Assembly: GCA_947500445.1 (NCBI GenBank)
Contig: CANMSB010000002.1
Span: forward strand, 62,001-126,000
DNA: 64,000 bases
DNA from: an uncultured Flavobacteriaceae bacterium
Lineage (GTDB): Bacteria; Bacteroidota; Bacteroidia; Flavobacteriales; Flavobacteriaceae
Reading direction: 5' to 3'
The number at the start of each line of letters is the position of its first letter. Position 1 is the first letter of the stretch. This document shows, piece after piece, positions 7,994 through 19,300 of this stretch. The position numbers were made by a program, and so were the translations under genes. The notes below the pieces were generated by a model, which was not told the DNA's origin, did no database searches, and saw only the letters and a program-made list of their open reading frames with translations.

Positions 7994-10192
7994 ATGTCCA
8001 AAAAGAAAAGGAAAGCGAATAACAATAGAAAAAACGAAATCACTAAAGGAATTTTTACCGTTCTTGAAAAAGAACCCCAAAAGAGCTTCAATTATAAACA
8101 AATAGCCGCTAAAATAGGCGTTTCCGAAGCCCACGACCGAAATCAATTGATAAAACGGTTGGTGCAGTTAAAAGAAAAAAAGCGCATTATAGAGGAGAGC
8201 CGGGGTCAGTATAAGGCTGTTTCGGTTCCCAAAACAGAGAAAACCTACCATACCGGTATTGTTGACATTACCGGAAAAGGCAATGCCTATATCGTTGTGG
8301 AAGGTTTGGACGACGATGTTTTTGTCCCCTTCAACAAACTCAAAAAAGCGTTTCACAAGGATACCGTTGAAATTTATATCTACCCTCGAAGAAAAGGGAA
8401 AAAATTGGAAGGCGAAATCACCAAGGTGGTCGAGCGTAAAAAAACAAGTTTTGTCGGAATTGTGGATATGCAGGAGAAATTTGCTTTTGTACGACCTTCC
8501 GATTTTCGCATGTATACCGATATTTTTGTTTCCAAGGATAATGTAGGAGCGGCCAAGGACGGCGACAAGGTTGTGGTAACCCTTACGGAATGGCCCGACA
8601 AGGCGGACTCGCCCTATGGAAAGGTAACCGAAGTATTGGGTAAACCGGGAGAACACGACACCGAAATACATTCCATTTTAGCGGAATACGGACTACCGTA
8701 CAGTTTTCCCACGGAAGTACAACGGTTTGCCGATGCATTGGATACTAGCATTAAGGCAGACGAAATCGCCAAACGAAGGGATATGCGAAACGAACTGACG
8801 TTTACCATAGACCCAAAAGATGCCAAGGATTTTGATGATGCATTGTCGTTCAAGGTACTGGAAAACGGTAATTACGAGATCGGCATCCATATTGCCGATG
8901 TGTCGCATTATTTGGAAACAGGTACCGTTTTAGATGACGAGGCCTATGAGCGGGCCACTTCGGTATATCTTGTAGACCGTGTGGTGCCCATGTTGCCCGA
9001 AGTATTGTCGAACAATGCCTGTTCGCTTCGCCCTAACGAGGAAAAGTATACCTTTTCCGCAGTTTTTGAGCTTGACGACAAGGCAACGGTCAAAAACGAG
9101 TGGTTTGGCCGTACCGTGATCAACTCTAACGAACGTTTTGCGTATGAAGAGGCCCAGCATATCATTGAAAATGAAAATGGCGTTATTCCAGAGGAAATTT
9201 CCATTCGTGGAAAGCAGTATGAAGTGTCGGATGCGGTAGTGAACGCTACGCTGACGATGGACCGATTGGCAAAGATCATGCGCGAAAGACGTATGGCGAA
9301 GGGAGCCATATCGTTTGATTCCATAGAAGTCCGTTTTCATTTGAACGACAATAACGAACCGGAAGGGGTCTATTTCAAAGAGTCGAAAGACGCCAATAAA
9401 CTGATCGAGGAATTTATGTTGTTGGCCAACCGAAAGGTAGCCGCGTTTATCGGGAAACAAAAACCTGAAAAAACCTTTGTGTACCGAATTCACGATGAAC
9501 CCAATGAGGAAAAACTGCAAGCGTTGAACGGCATCGTTTCAAAGTTCGGGCATCGCTTGGACTTCAAGGACAAAAATTCCATAAGCAGTTCCTTGAACAA
9601 ACTTTTGGCCGACGTAAAAGGGCAGAAAGAACAGAATTTGGTGGATACCCTTGCCGTACGGAGTATGAGCAAGGCGGTATATACTACCCAAAATATCGGT
9701 CATTACGGATTGGCCTTTGAATATTATACCCATTTTACCTCCCCGATCAGAAGGTACCCCGATGTAATGGTACACCGTTTGTTACAACATTATTTGGATG
9801 GTGGCAAAACTGCGAAGACGGCCATTTATGACGAAAAATGCAAACATAGTTCTGATATGGAGTATTTGGCATCAAGCGCTGAACGGGATTCCATCAAATA
9901 CATGCAGATCAAATTTATGCAGGACCATCAGGACCAAGAATTTGTAGGCGTAATTTCCGGGGTCACCGAGTGGGGCATGTACGTGGAAATTATAGCGAAC
10001 AAATGTGAGGGGATGGTGCGTATTCGGGATATCAAAGGGGATTATTATATCTTTGACGAAAAGCAGTACGCCATTGTAGGAGAACGCACAAAAAAAACGT
10101 ATACTTTGGGAGACGAAGTGGTCGTTATGGTCAAAAGTACCGATTTGGTGAAACGTCATTTGGATTTTTCGCTTATCGGTAAGCATGAATAG
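7994..10192 (+). CDS. rnr: Ribonuclease R
   Basis: 3'-to-5' exoribonuclease that degrades structured RNA and takes part in RNA quality control. The 732 residues show the standard order: a basic N-terminus with a winged-helix segment (about 15-75), two cold-shock domains (about 80-230), the RNB catalytic domain with the metal-binding motif DPKDAKDFDDALSF at about 273-287, and a C-terminal S1 domain (about 630-725) including GVTEWGMYVEI. No truncation is seen. The gene is followed at 54 bp and then 43 bp by two genes on the same strand, which may share its transcript. Confidence 0.96.
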   Translation: MSKKKRKANNNRKNEITKGIFTVLEKEPQKSFNYKQIAAKIGVSEAHDRNQLIKRLVQLKEKKRIIEESRGQYKAVSVPKTEKTYHTGIVDITGKGNAYIVVEGLDDDVFVPFNKLKKAFHKDTVEIYIYPRRKGKKLEGEITKVVERKKTSFVGIVDMQEKFAFVRPSDFRMYTDIFVSKDNVGAAKDGDKVVVTLTEWPDKADSPYGKVTEVLGKPGEHDTEIHSILAEYGLPYSFPTEVQRFADALDTSIKADEIAKRRDMRNELTFTIDPKDAKDFDDALSFKVLENGNYEIGIHIADVSHYLETGTVLDDEAYERATSVYLVDRVVPMLPEVLSNNACSLRPNEEKYTFSAVFELDDKATVKNEWFGRTVINSNERFAYEEAQHIIENENGVIPEEISIRGKQYEVSDAVVNATLTMDRLAKIMRERRMAKGAISFDSIEVRFHLNDNNEPEGVYFKESKDANKLIEEFMLLANRKVAAFIGKQKPEKTFVYRIHDEPNEEKLQALNGIVSKFGHRLDFKDKNSISSSLNKLLADVKGQKEQNLVDTLAVRSMSKAVYTTQNIGHYGLAFEYYTHFTSPIRRYPDVMVHRLLQHYLDGGKTAKTAIYDEKCKHSSDMEYLASSAERDSIKYMQIKFMQDHQDQEFVGVISGVTEWGMYVEIIANKCEGMVRIRDIKGDYYIFDEKQYAIVGERTKKTYTLGDEVVVMVKSTDLVKRHLDFSLIGKHE

Positions 10193-10246
10193 CTAATTTT
10201 TGGGAATACCATTTGTTTAGAATATTGGGGCTGTTTAAAAAGCGAT

Positions 10247-10930
10247 ATGAAACAAATTATCCTGTTGTGTATTGTAGTGTTTACCAACCTTTTTGGTTCG
10301 TTTGCACAGGATGAAAAGATTACCAAGGAACTGCAGCGTTTTACGGAAGTAAAGGCGTTCGACGGACTTTCGGTGAATCTGATCCGATCTGATGAAAATA
10401 AGGCCGTTATTACAGGGGCGAATACGCAAAAAGTGGCCGTTGTCAATAACAACGGTGTGCTAAAGCTCCGTATGAAAATCGATAAGATCTTTAGTGGCTA
10501 TCGCACTTTTATCGATTTGTATTACAATAACGACCTCGTCATCATCGATGTAAACGAAGATGCCAGAATTACCACAAAATCGACCATTACCCAGGATGTG
10601 TTAGAGTTAAAAGCGCAAGAAGGGGGCGAATTGGTGGTTTCGGCGGAGGTAGAACAGTTGTTGATAAAAACTGTTACCGGTGGACAGATAGAAGCCAGCG
10701 GTTCTGCAGATCTGCAGGACGTGGCTATAAACACCGGCGGGGTGTATGAGGGTAAGGCACTAAAGACCAAGTTTACCACCGTTAACGTAAATGCCGGATC
10801 AAAAGCGGAGATTTTTGCGACCGATTACGTAAAGGCCACGGTAAAGGCCGGTGGAGAAGTGTTGGTATACGGCGACCCGTCAAAAATGGACGAGAAAACC
10901 GTTTTTGGTGGTATCGTTACCCGCTTGTAA
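10247..10930 (+). CDS. Head GIN domain-containing protein (DUF2807)
   Basis: A 227-residue secreted protein of the DUF2807 family common in Bacteroidota. The N-terminus (MKQIILLCIVVFTNLFGSFAQ) is a Sec signal peptide ending in the AQ usual for this phylum. The rest is a run of short beta-strands with repeated hydrophobic/Gly pattern (for example TGGQIEASGSADLQD), predicted to form a right-handed beta-helix. The molecular role of this family is unknown; envelope association is inferred from the signal peptide. Confidence 0.85.
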   Translation: MKQIILLCIVVFTNLFGSFAQDEKITKELQRFTEVKAFDGLSVNLIRSDENKAVITGANTQKVAVVNNNGVLKLRMKIDKIFSGYRTFIDLYYNNDLVIIDVNEDARITTKSTITQDVLELKAQEGGELVVSAEVEQLLIKTVTGGQIEASGSADLQDVAINTGGVYEGKALKTKFTTVNVNAGSKAEIFATDYVKATVKAGGEVLVYGDPSKMDEKTVFGGIVTRL

Positions 10931-10973
10931 TGGTATAATCCTTTTTTTTAACTAATAACTGTTTGTAGATCAG

Positions 10974-11660
10974 ATGTGGGAAGATATTCAGGCTGCCATA
11001 CCATTGGGCTTTCTTTTAAGCTTTATGATCGGACCTGTTTTCTTCGTATTGTTGGAAACCAGTGCGATCAAAGGGTTTCGGGCGGCAGTAGTTTTTGACC
11101 TCGGCGTACTTCTGGCCGATGTCCTTTTTATCAGTGCGGCATACTTTAGTAGCTTTCAATTGTTGGAAAACCTCAGCAACCAACCGGGACTTTATGTTTT
11201 TGGAGGGGTCATTCTATTGGTATATGGGGTTACTACTTTTGTAAAGAAGCAGAACAAGGTGAAAATGGCAAAAGGGATGGAAAATGCCCCTATAAAAAAA
11301 AGCAAAGGATACATTGGCCTGTTCGTAAAAGGATTTCTACTCAACTTTATAAACATCGGGGTATTGGTTTTTTGGTTGGGCATCATCATCGTTGTCGGAC
11401 CGAGTTTAAACAACGATTCTTCTCGTATTATCACGTTTTTTACGGCTATGATATCGGCCTATTTCATTACGGATATCTTTAAAATTCTTTTGGCGAAACA
11501 ACTCAAGCAAAAGTTGACAAGGGAACGCATACGACTGGTAAAAAAGGCACTCGGCATCATTTTAATTATCTGCGGTATCGTATTGATCATAAAAGGTTTT
11601 TTGCCCAAGGACAAGTTTACCATTGAAAAGGGTTTGGAACATATTGAAAAAATCCGATAG
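10974..11660 (+). CDS. LysE family translocator
   Basis: Inner-membrane transporter of the LysE/RhtB family, whose members export amino acids. The 228-residue protein starts with the family hallmark IPLGFLLSFMIGPVFF and has about six hydrophobic segments, with a polar loop around residues 85-110. The substrate cannot be determined. It lies 43 bp after the DUF2807 gene on the same strand and is followed by a hairpin terminator at 11760-11795. Confidence 0.88.
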   Translation: MWEDIQAAIPLGFLLSFMIGPVFFVLLETSAIKGFRAAVVFDLGVLLADVLFISAAYFSSFQLLENLSNQPGLYVFGGVILLVYGVTTFVKKQNKVKMAKGMENAPIKKSKGYIGLFVKGFLLNFINIGVLVFWLGIIIVVGPSLNNDSSRIITFFTAMISAYFITDIFKILLAKQLKQKLTRERIRLVKKALGIILIICGIVLIIKGFLPKDKFTIEKGLEHIEKIR

Positions 11661-11759
11661 TTGTGGATCTTAATGTTTTACTATTTGTGGTGTTAAGGGC
11701 ACTGAGCGACCTTATGCTTCAAAAAAGCCGCTGAACCCATAGTTTCAATGTACTACGAA

Positions 11760-11795
11760 CAAAAAAATCCCTGTTTTCATGACAGGGATTTTTGT
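11760..11795. terminator. Bidirectional intrinsic terminator between lysE-like gene and tRNA-Cys
   Basis: A hairpin with arms ATCCCTGT (11767-11774) and ACAGGGAT (11782-11789), a seven-base loop, and runs of A before and T after. It can stop transcription of tRNA-Cys on the minus strand and of the LysE-type gene on the plus strand. Confidence 0.8.
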
Positions 11796-11797
11796 AG

Positions 11798-11868
11798 AGG
11801 CATCGAGCGGATTCGAACCGCTGTACAAGCTTTTGCAGAGCCTTGCCTAGCCACTCGGCCACGATGCC
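11798..11868 (-). tRNA. tRNA-Cys (GCA)
   Basis: Read on the minus strand the 71-nt gene folds as a complete cloverleaf: acceptor GGCATCG/CGATGCC, D-stem GCC/GGC, a five-pair anticodon stem around loop CTGCAAA with anticodon GCA, and T-arm AGCGG-TTCGAAT-CCGCT. The discriminator base is U, as expected for tRNA-Cys. CCA is not encoded. A promoter lies just upstream and a terminator just downstream. Confidence 0.96.
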
Positions 11869-11879
11869 CTTAAGCGGGG

Positions 11880-11907
11880 CAAAGGTAATATAATTTTAGA
11901 TAATCAA
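11880..11907 (-). promoter_or_regulatory. Bacteroidota-type promoter of tRNA-Cys
   Basis: On the minus strand a TACCTTTG box (11887-11880) matches the TANNTTTG -7 consensus of Bacteroidota and ends 11 nt before the tRNA. A TTG (11907-11905) lies 17 nt upstream of it as a possible -33 element. The promoter overlaps the last codon of folB. Confidence 0.7.
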
Positions 11908-12263
11908 CTTCTTTTTTCAGATAGGATTATGGTTACTTTGGCCACATCACCACCGATCGGTGGGTTTACTTTGGAAACCTGTACCTCGGTATGGGAAACG
12001 ATCGGCAATTCCTTAAAAATCCGATCGATCACGCGTTGCGCAACGTGTTCCAAGAGTTTGGAAGGAACTTGCATTTCTTCTTTCACTATCGTATTGATGG
12101 TAACATAGTCGGCGGTATGTTCGAGTTGATCCGAGGATGCAGATCGGGAAAGATCGGCGGTCACCGATACATCTACCCGATAGTCACTTCCGATAATGGT
12201 TTCTTCCGGAAGACACCCATGATGGGCGTATATTTTAATGTTTTCAACCTTTATTGTTCCCAA
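11904..12263 (-). CDS. folB: Dihydroneopterin aldolase
   Basis: Cleaves 7,8-dihydroneopterin to 6-hydroxymethyl-dihydropterin and glycolaldehyde in folate synthesis. The 119-residue length is typical. The active-site Glu of the YAHHGCLPEE motif (residues 20-21) and the conserved Lys98 in the C-terminal KVNPPIGG segment are present. The tRNA-Cys gene follows on the same strand with its own promoter. Upstream lies the T9SS adhesin operon. Confidence 0.95.
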   Translation of the reverse strand: MGTIKVENIKIYAHHGCLPEETIIGSDYRVDVSVTADLSRSASSDQLEHTADYVTINTIVKEEMQVPSKLLEHVAQRVIDRIFKELPIVSHTEVQVSKVNPPIGGDVAKVTIILSEKRS

Positions 12264-12352
12264 AACAAATCGTTTTAGGCAAACTTAAGCCAATAGTCCG
12301 AATAAAGTGAAGCTAGGTTGCCGTATTTGTAAATGGTGTTATGATACCAGTG

Positions 12353-13306
12353 TTAGTAGGTACATCTACAATTACTAAGGCCCTGGAAGAGATCTACTCC
12401 AATGGTAACTACATGGGTACCGGTGCTATAGGTGATAATTTCGTTCAAGATGATCTGGTAGGAATATCCAAAATAGAAATTGGATTTTTTTAAACCTGCA
12501 AAAGGCGCAATATAAAGGGGATCACCAATTTGGTCGTTCAAGAAACGGTAATTGACACCGGCATAATAGTAATCCTCAAAATCGTACCATCGAAATTTAA
12601 GGTTAAGGTCCGTTTCGGAACGGCCATCACTTTCAAAAATCTTGTACAGTAACGAAGGCTCTATTTCCAGGTCGCTATTTTTATTTTTTCGGTAGCGATA
12701 GCCAGTGTATACGTAATAATTTCGAAGTTCGTTGGGTTCGTCGGCATCAAAGGTAAGGTCCCTAGGGTCTTTTCCTAAAAGGTTGGACGCATTTGCACTA
12801 AGATAAAATTTACCGTAGCGGTACATGGCACCTACATCAAAGTTATGGTTGGTGGTTTGCCGGTTGTTCACTACAGAGGGATCTAAATTACCATCGATAA
12901 ACTCGTCGATATCGATACGAAATTGATTGAAATTATAGGAGAGTCCCAAAGATAGAAATTCATCGTCGTAGCGATCCAAGGTAAGGTGATGCGCAAAGGA
13001 AAGGCGCGCTCCCTGTTGTTTGGTGTAACCGTTGCTATCGTTGTAAAGAAAAAGTCCCACCCCGGATTGTTCGCCGACACGCATGTCCGCGGCCAAAGAT
13101 TGGGTCTGGGGCGCATCTTTAATACCCACCCATTGTGCAAGTCCGTTAAGCCTGATCTTTACATGATCTCCAATACCAGCATATACCGGCGACAACACAA
13201 AAGGGTTGTCGGCCAAATACTGGGACAATTGTGGTGAATTCAGTTCTTGTCCTCTGGCTAGTATGGAGCAAAAAAGGAGGCCAAATGTTAATAGCGTATT
13301 GCGCAT
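12353..13306 (-). CDS. PorP/SprF family type IX secretion system membrane protein
   Basis: Outer-membrane beta-barrel-like protein of 317 residues in the PorP/SprF family. Such proteins are needed for surface delivery of specific T9SS type B cargo; SprF serves SprB in Flavobacterium johnsoniae. A signal peptide covers residues 1-19, followed by the family-typical QLSQYLADNPFVLSPVYAG opening and alternating aromatic strands up to a short C-terminus with LSNCRCTY. It begins 19 bp after the stop of the giant SprB-like gene, the same order as sprB-sprF, so the adhesin next door is its likely client. Confidence 0.92.
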   Translation of the reverse strand: MRNTLLTFGLLFCSILARGQELNSPQLSQYLADNPFVLSPVYAGIGDHVKIRLNGLAQWVGIKDAPQTQSLAADMRVGEQSGVGLFLYNDSNGYTKQQGARLSFAHHLTLDRYDDEFLSLGLSYNFNQFRIDIDEFIDGNLDPSVVNNRQTTNHNFDVGAMYRYGKFYLSANASNLLGKDPRDLTFDADEPNELRNYYVYTGYRYRKNKNSDLEIEPSLLYKIFESDGRSETDLNLKFRWYDFEDYYYAGVNYRFLNDQIGDPLYIAPFAGLKKSNFYFGYSYQIILNEIITYSTGTHVVTIGVDLFQGLSNCRCTY

Positions 13307-13325
13307 GGTTCAGTTCGGTTAATTT

Positions 13326-16300
13326 TTATCGATATAGGGTAAAATGGCCAACAAACTCGCGCTCGTCGGTTTCTCCGTTCAGTTTAATAATGTACCAGTA
13401 ATCCCCGCTAGGCAGTTCTTTGGCTTGGTAAATGCCTTCCCATCCCGGATCACCGATGCCCATTCTATAAATCTCTCTACCATAACGGTCAAAAATGATA
13501 GTTAGTATCTTTGGAAAGCCTTCATCGTTTCTTGGTTTCCAAGTATCGTTCAAACCGTCTCCATCCGAAGGGGTAAAGAAGTTTGGAATTTCGATATCGA
13601 TGAACTCCATAAATATGGTGCCACTGGTCTCACAACCGTTTTCATCGACCACCCGAACGGTATAGGTGTCGGTACGGTTTATTCTGTAGGTGTTGTCGTT
13701 GCCGTTGTTGATATCGTCAAAATAGAAGTTATACGGTGCCCTTCCTCCACTGGCCACGGCGGTAATTTCATTAATGTTCCGCTGTTGAAGTATGAGTTCT
13801 AGCGGTTCAAAATCATCGATGACAAAAGGATGCGGTTCACTTACGCAACGGCCGCTAAACAATGTAATATAATGTTCGCCCGGAGCAGAATTCCTGAAAT
13901 CCGGTGTCAACTGCGCATCATTGATATCTTGCGAGTCCAGCGCGTAAAGCACGTCGCCAAGAACACTTTCGTCTTCCAATGTAATGTTTACATAATTGGA
14001 CAGCACATCGGTGGCGCATTCATATACCGGAGTAACATTAGCATTTAAGTTTACCCCAGGAGCTACTGTGGTAATGGCCAGTGCCGGACAATCGTTCTCA
14101 TCCAAAAGGTATATTTCATAAATACCGGGTTCCAAATTTTCAAATTCGTAGCCGTCGGTAATCGGCACATGACCGGAGTCCACATTGAGCGCGGCTCGGT
14201 ATTGTCCCGTACCACCGGTGATATTTAACCGAATACTTCCATCATTACGGTTCAAACAACTTTCTCCTGTGGGTTCTACCGTCAATTGTAAGGGGGCCGG
14301 TTCAAAAATGGTAATTTCGAAAAAGCTTGGTGGACATCCGTTCGAGTCCTGTGCGATGACCCTATAAACAATACCCCTTGGAGAACCTTCCAAACCGGTA
14401 AACGTGTTTATAGTATCGAATTGTTGTAGGTTGTTGTCGTTCGGTCCGGAGATTGCATATTGGTAAACGCCGGTTCCTCCTCCATTGTCCAGAATTGTAA
14501 TGGTACCGTCGTTCTCTTCGGAACAGGTGGCGTCGGTTTGCGTCGGTGTAAATTCGAGGAAGGTGGCCGGTGCAACGATAACCTGTATCGGGTTGGCCGT
14601 ACAGTCCTCACTGATGACGTTTACATAATAGGTTCCGGCAACCAGGTTCGGGAATTCTCCGGTGGTATTGGTGCCGGGCAAACGTGTGGTGGCATCCAAA
14701 TTTGCCGGATCCAGCGCATCCAGGTCGGCAAGGCTTCCGGTATAGTTGGTGTACAGTTCATATTCGTAGTCTCCCAAACCACCAATGGCATCGGCATAAA
14801 TGGTGGCGGTATCGTCAAAACACCCTATAAGGGTCGCCTCAACGTCTATAAGCGCTAACGGGGTGATTTCCGTTTCGGTAATTCCGTTGGACATCACGGC
14901 ATCGCATTGGTTGGCATCGCGGACCAAAAACTGGTAGGTTCCCGCTCTTAGCGGACCGGTAAAGGAAGCATTAGGGAATACTTCAGAATCACCGCCGGAC
15001 ATTGGTGTCCACGTATTGTTTTGGGTATTAAAATATTCATAAGGTCCAACTCCCGTACCTGCGCCGCCCGTAGCGGTCAGTAAGAACGTGGCGCCGTTAT
15101 TACAGGTCATTGAAGCTGTTTTTACCAACTGTGGCGCTACCTCGGTCGGGTTAATGACCTCTATTATATTGGATTCCTCGGAACAACCGATATCGTCACT
15201 TACGGTAACACTATAAAAACCAGGTGATAAATCGTCGAATGTAGGTCCATTTTGGACAACACTCTGTTGGGGAGTATTCGAAGCACTGTCACCATAACGG
15301 TTCAATTGATATTCATACACCGGATTTGCAGGAACCGTCCGAGGTCCTACCATTGCCGTTAAGCTGGCATCGTTACCATTAAAACAACGGAGTATCGGCG
15401 TAGGTATGGTAGCCACAATATCATCGGGTTGTTCCAGTACGATTGCAGTGGCGAACGTAGCAGGGGTACAGTTAATGGCGTCCGTAATGGTAATGTCAAA
15501 ACTTCCTTCGGTAAGGTTCTCAAAGATATAGGCCGAAACGCCCGTTTGCGTAAAGCTTTGTGATGCGGACTGTATGGTGATGGTGTATGGACCAACACCG
15601 CCCGTTGGCGCAACCCTTATTTTACCCTCGTCGTTTCCGGCGCCACAGCTTACAAATGCTTCAATGGTGGCATTTGGCATAATTTCATCGGGCTGGCTAA
15701 TGGCAAAATAATTGTTCAGATCACAGTTCGGAACGCCTACTTGTGAAATCTGTACCCGGTAATTGCCAAATGGCAATCCGTTTGGATTGATGACCGTATT
15801 GGCGGGAGCCCTGCCTTGATCTACTTGGGTATCATCCGTAAAATCGGTTTGTGTTCCGTTGGTTTCAAATATGGTCCAATCAAAATCACCGGTATAGCTG
15901 CTATCAGAAATTTCCAAGGTAATCGCCCCAGTGGCGGTGTTATAGCAGATGACATCGTTCAGTTTGTCAATGGCAAGACTGAAGGTGTTGGGGTCTTCTA
16001 CGATATATTGTACCTCCAATATGCATTGGGTAGCAATGTTCTGCGCTTCAAATCGATGTACACCGACTTCTAAACCAGGGAACACGGCAGAGGGCTGATA
16101 TGTACCGCCCAATTCTCGGAACTGGTAGTTGGCAGGATCCGCCACGGAGTTGGTAAAGGCACTTTCGGCATACAAGGTCACCGTTTCAAATCCACAAGAA
16201 TCGGGAGTTGCGGTAGCCGTAAGATCGGTAAACTCATCAAAAGGCACAATTTGAACGGTGTTTGCCGCCATTCCCGAACAACCATCCGTGTCAAAAACCT

Positions 16301-19300
16301 CAATGGTATAGGTTCCTCCCGCAAAATCGGTTTCCGTATAGTCCGGGCTGCTGCCGTCCTGTACCGTAATGCCGGTATCGGTGTTTACGAATACGTATCT
16401 AGGGTAGGTATTGGTACCTCCGGTAACACCGGTAACGCTAATGGTAGGGAAGTCCGTTCTGTTGCCATTACTACATTCAAAGGAAACCGGGCTCGGGTCG
16501 GGAACCAGTATTTCGGTAGGTTGCGCAATCGGAATGTCAATGGTATCGGAACAACCATTGTCGCCCGTCACTGTCACCGTATAGCCGACACCGCTGGTGC
16601 TGGAAAGGCCGTCAAAAGTGGCGGTCAATGCCGTGGTAGTTGTTGGTAGTATCGATGTTGCGGCACCATCTACAGCGGTAATTTCAAAATTGTACGGGCT
16701 TAGGCCATTGTCGGGAACGCTAACGGTGATCAAACCGTCCGCTACGTTAAAACAACTGGCATCGTCCACATTATCGATCGCAATTTGCGGATATACGATG
16801 GCGACCAACTCTTCTACAATGGTTTTGGGACAACCACTGATGTCATCCGTAATGGTAAAGGTATATTCCCCAACATCGGATAGGCCTGTAAATACCCCTG
16901 TGTTTTGTGGTGGAAAGGGTGTAGAACCGTCAGGGAACGTTACCGTATAGGTATAGGTACCCGAGGATCCACCGGTATGGGTAATGGTAATTTCACCCGG
17001 ACCGTTACAGTCGATAGGTTTGACGATGGTCTTTGAGGGAACGATAGGGTCAAAGAACGTAATCGTTGTCGGTGTTGTGGCGGTACATCCCCATTGGTCG
17101 GTGATGTCCACGGTGTAGTCGCCCGCTCCCAATCCTGTAAACAAGGTCGTCGTCTGCGGTGCGCCAAAAGCGATTCCGTTTCGTAATAACTGGAACGTAT
17201 AGCCACTCCCCTGTCCGCCACTAATAGGATTGCCGGAAGGAATACCGGTAATTTCGATTTCCCCTTCAAAATCGGTACAGTTTTGTTGGATGATCTGCAA
17301 ATCCGCTAATATCGGGGACGGATCTGTTAGTGTAACATCCGGTAATTGGTGTGCACAGCCTTCGCGGTCCATGATCCATACCTCATAGGTGGCAGCACTC
17401 AGGTTGTCCGCCCTCGGATTTGTATCATAGTTGGCCGCATCATTGGTATCGGGAGTTAAGGAAGTGTCAAAAATGAAGTACGAATAACCGCCCCAACCTC
17501 CTTGAACGTCGATAATTTCAATAGTTCCGTTGTTTGTGGGGTTACAGGTGATTTCGGTAAACGTGCGGTCTCCGGAAATCGGATCGCTAGGTTCGCCGAT
17601 GGTAAAGGCACGTCTGTTGGAACAGCTGGGCAAGTTTGTTTGGGTAATCTCAATGTTGTATCCTGAGGCGATCAGTGCATTTGATGAGAGTGTGTTTTCA
17701 TCGCCAGAGTCGTACGCTATGTCATCGGTATAATCCAATGGCGTATTGTTGTCCCTATAAATCGTCCAAGTAAACGGTCCGGTGTAAGTGGCGTCCGTTA
17801 GGGCGAAAGTAACCGCACCGGTGGCACTGCCATGGCACACTACATTGTTCGTTACGGTAACATCGATATCAAAGGTGTTCGGGTCTTCGATGGTTTCCGA
17901 TACGGGCAGTATACACCCGGTGTCCTTATGGCGTACCAATATCGTGTGGGGGCCTATGGACAAGCCACTGAAAACATTGGGGTCTTGCCAGGAGGTACCG
18001 TTGTCGATACTGTATTCGAACCTTGTGGTATCGTTGAACGTAGAGGTCGCCGTGATGGTGATTTCCCCATCGGGGGTTGGGCTACAGCTCACGGTATAGG
18101 CGCTGGAGACCGATAATAATTCGTCAAAACCGAGTATGGTAACCCTTGTTGGAAGCGCAGCATTGGAGCAACCTTCATCGTCATAAACGATGATGTCGTA
18201 GTCACGGTCAGTATTAATGACCCTGGTTTCCGTATAGGTGTTATCCGTACCATCTTGCAATACGGTCGTCGTGGCGGTTTCTATAAACACGAACCTTGTA
18301 TAAGTACCCGACCCACCGTTGACCGATCCGGCACCACTGGTAAGCACGGTGATAACGGCGTTGTTTTCATTGTTTCCTGCGGTACACGCAAATGGGGTAA
18401 TGGCGATCGCCGTTAGCGGAACATCCACTATTGAAGGTTCGGATATGGTAATCGGTATGGTAGTATCCCTAGGGCAATTGTTGGTAGCGGCATCGGCGGT
18501 AGCCGTAACTACGTAGCCAGCAGCTGTCGTTGTTGGCGCGAGCCCGGTAAAGATAGCACTTGTAGCCGATGTGGTGGTGGGCAGTATGGAAACTGCGGCA
18601 CCATCCAAACTGGTAATCCTAAACGTATAGGGACCGATTCCGTTATCAACAACACTGACCGTAATGGTACCGTCGTTTTCGCCGAAACAACTGATATCAG
18701 TTGCCGCAATGTCGTCAAAAACAGGTGTTATCCGGTCTTCGACCCTTAGCGGTATTACCGTTGGGCAGGCCGACGAATTGGTATCGTATATGGAAACCGT
18801 GTACACTCCTGGGGTATCGGCCAGGTTCCATACGGTACTATGGGTCGGCGATGCGACTCCTGAAGCGGGTATGGCCGTTCTGGTCTGATTGACCGGACCG
18901 TTGATTTCATATTCAAAATTGCCCGATCCGTCCGTAGCCGTAATGGTAATTTCCGCATTGCCCGAACCGATACAGTTCAACAGTCCGGTTACCGTGGCGC
19001 TTGCCTGAAATTTTGGAAAAATAGTGAAGTTTTCCGTTTCCCCACAACCCTCCAAGTCCTGAATGGCAACCGTTTGTGCAACAGTACTGGAACTCAACCC
19101 TGTTATGGTGTATTCGTTACTGGCATCAAAAACGATGTTCTGGAAGGCCGAACCGTTGACACTTATGGCATAGGGAGCGTTACCCGCTTGGTCGAGCGTT
19201 ACCAGCACCTCATAATTGCCCTCGGTAGCGCACTCATCTACGACGGCCAACGAAATTTCGGGATCGGGATCGGTTTGCACATCAATTCGCGGCGATTTCC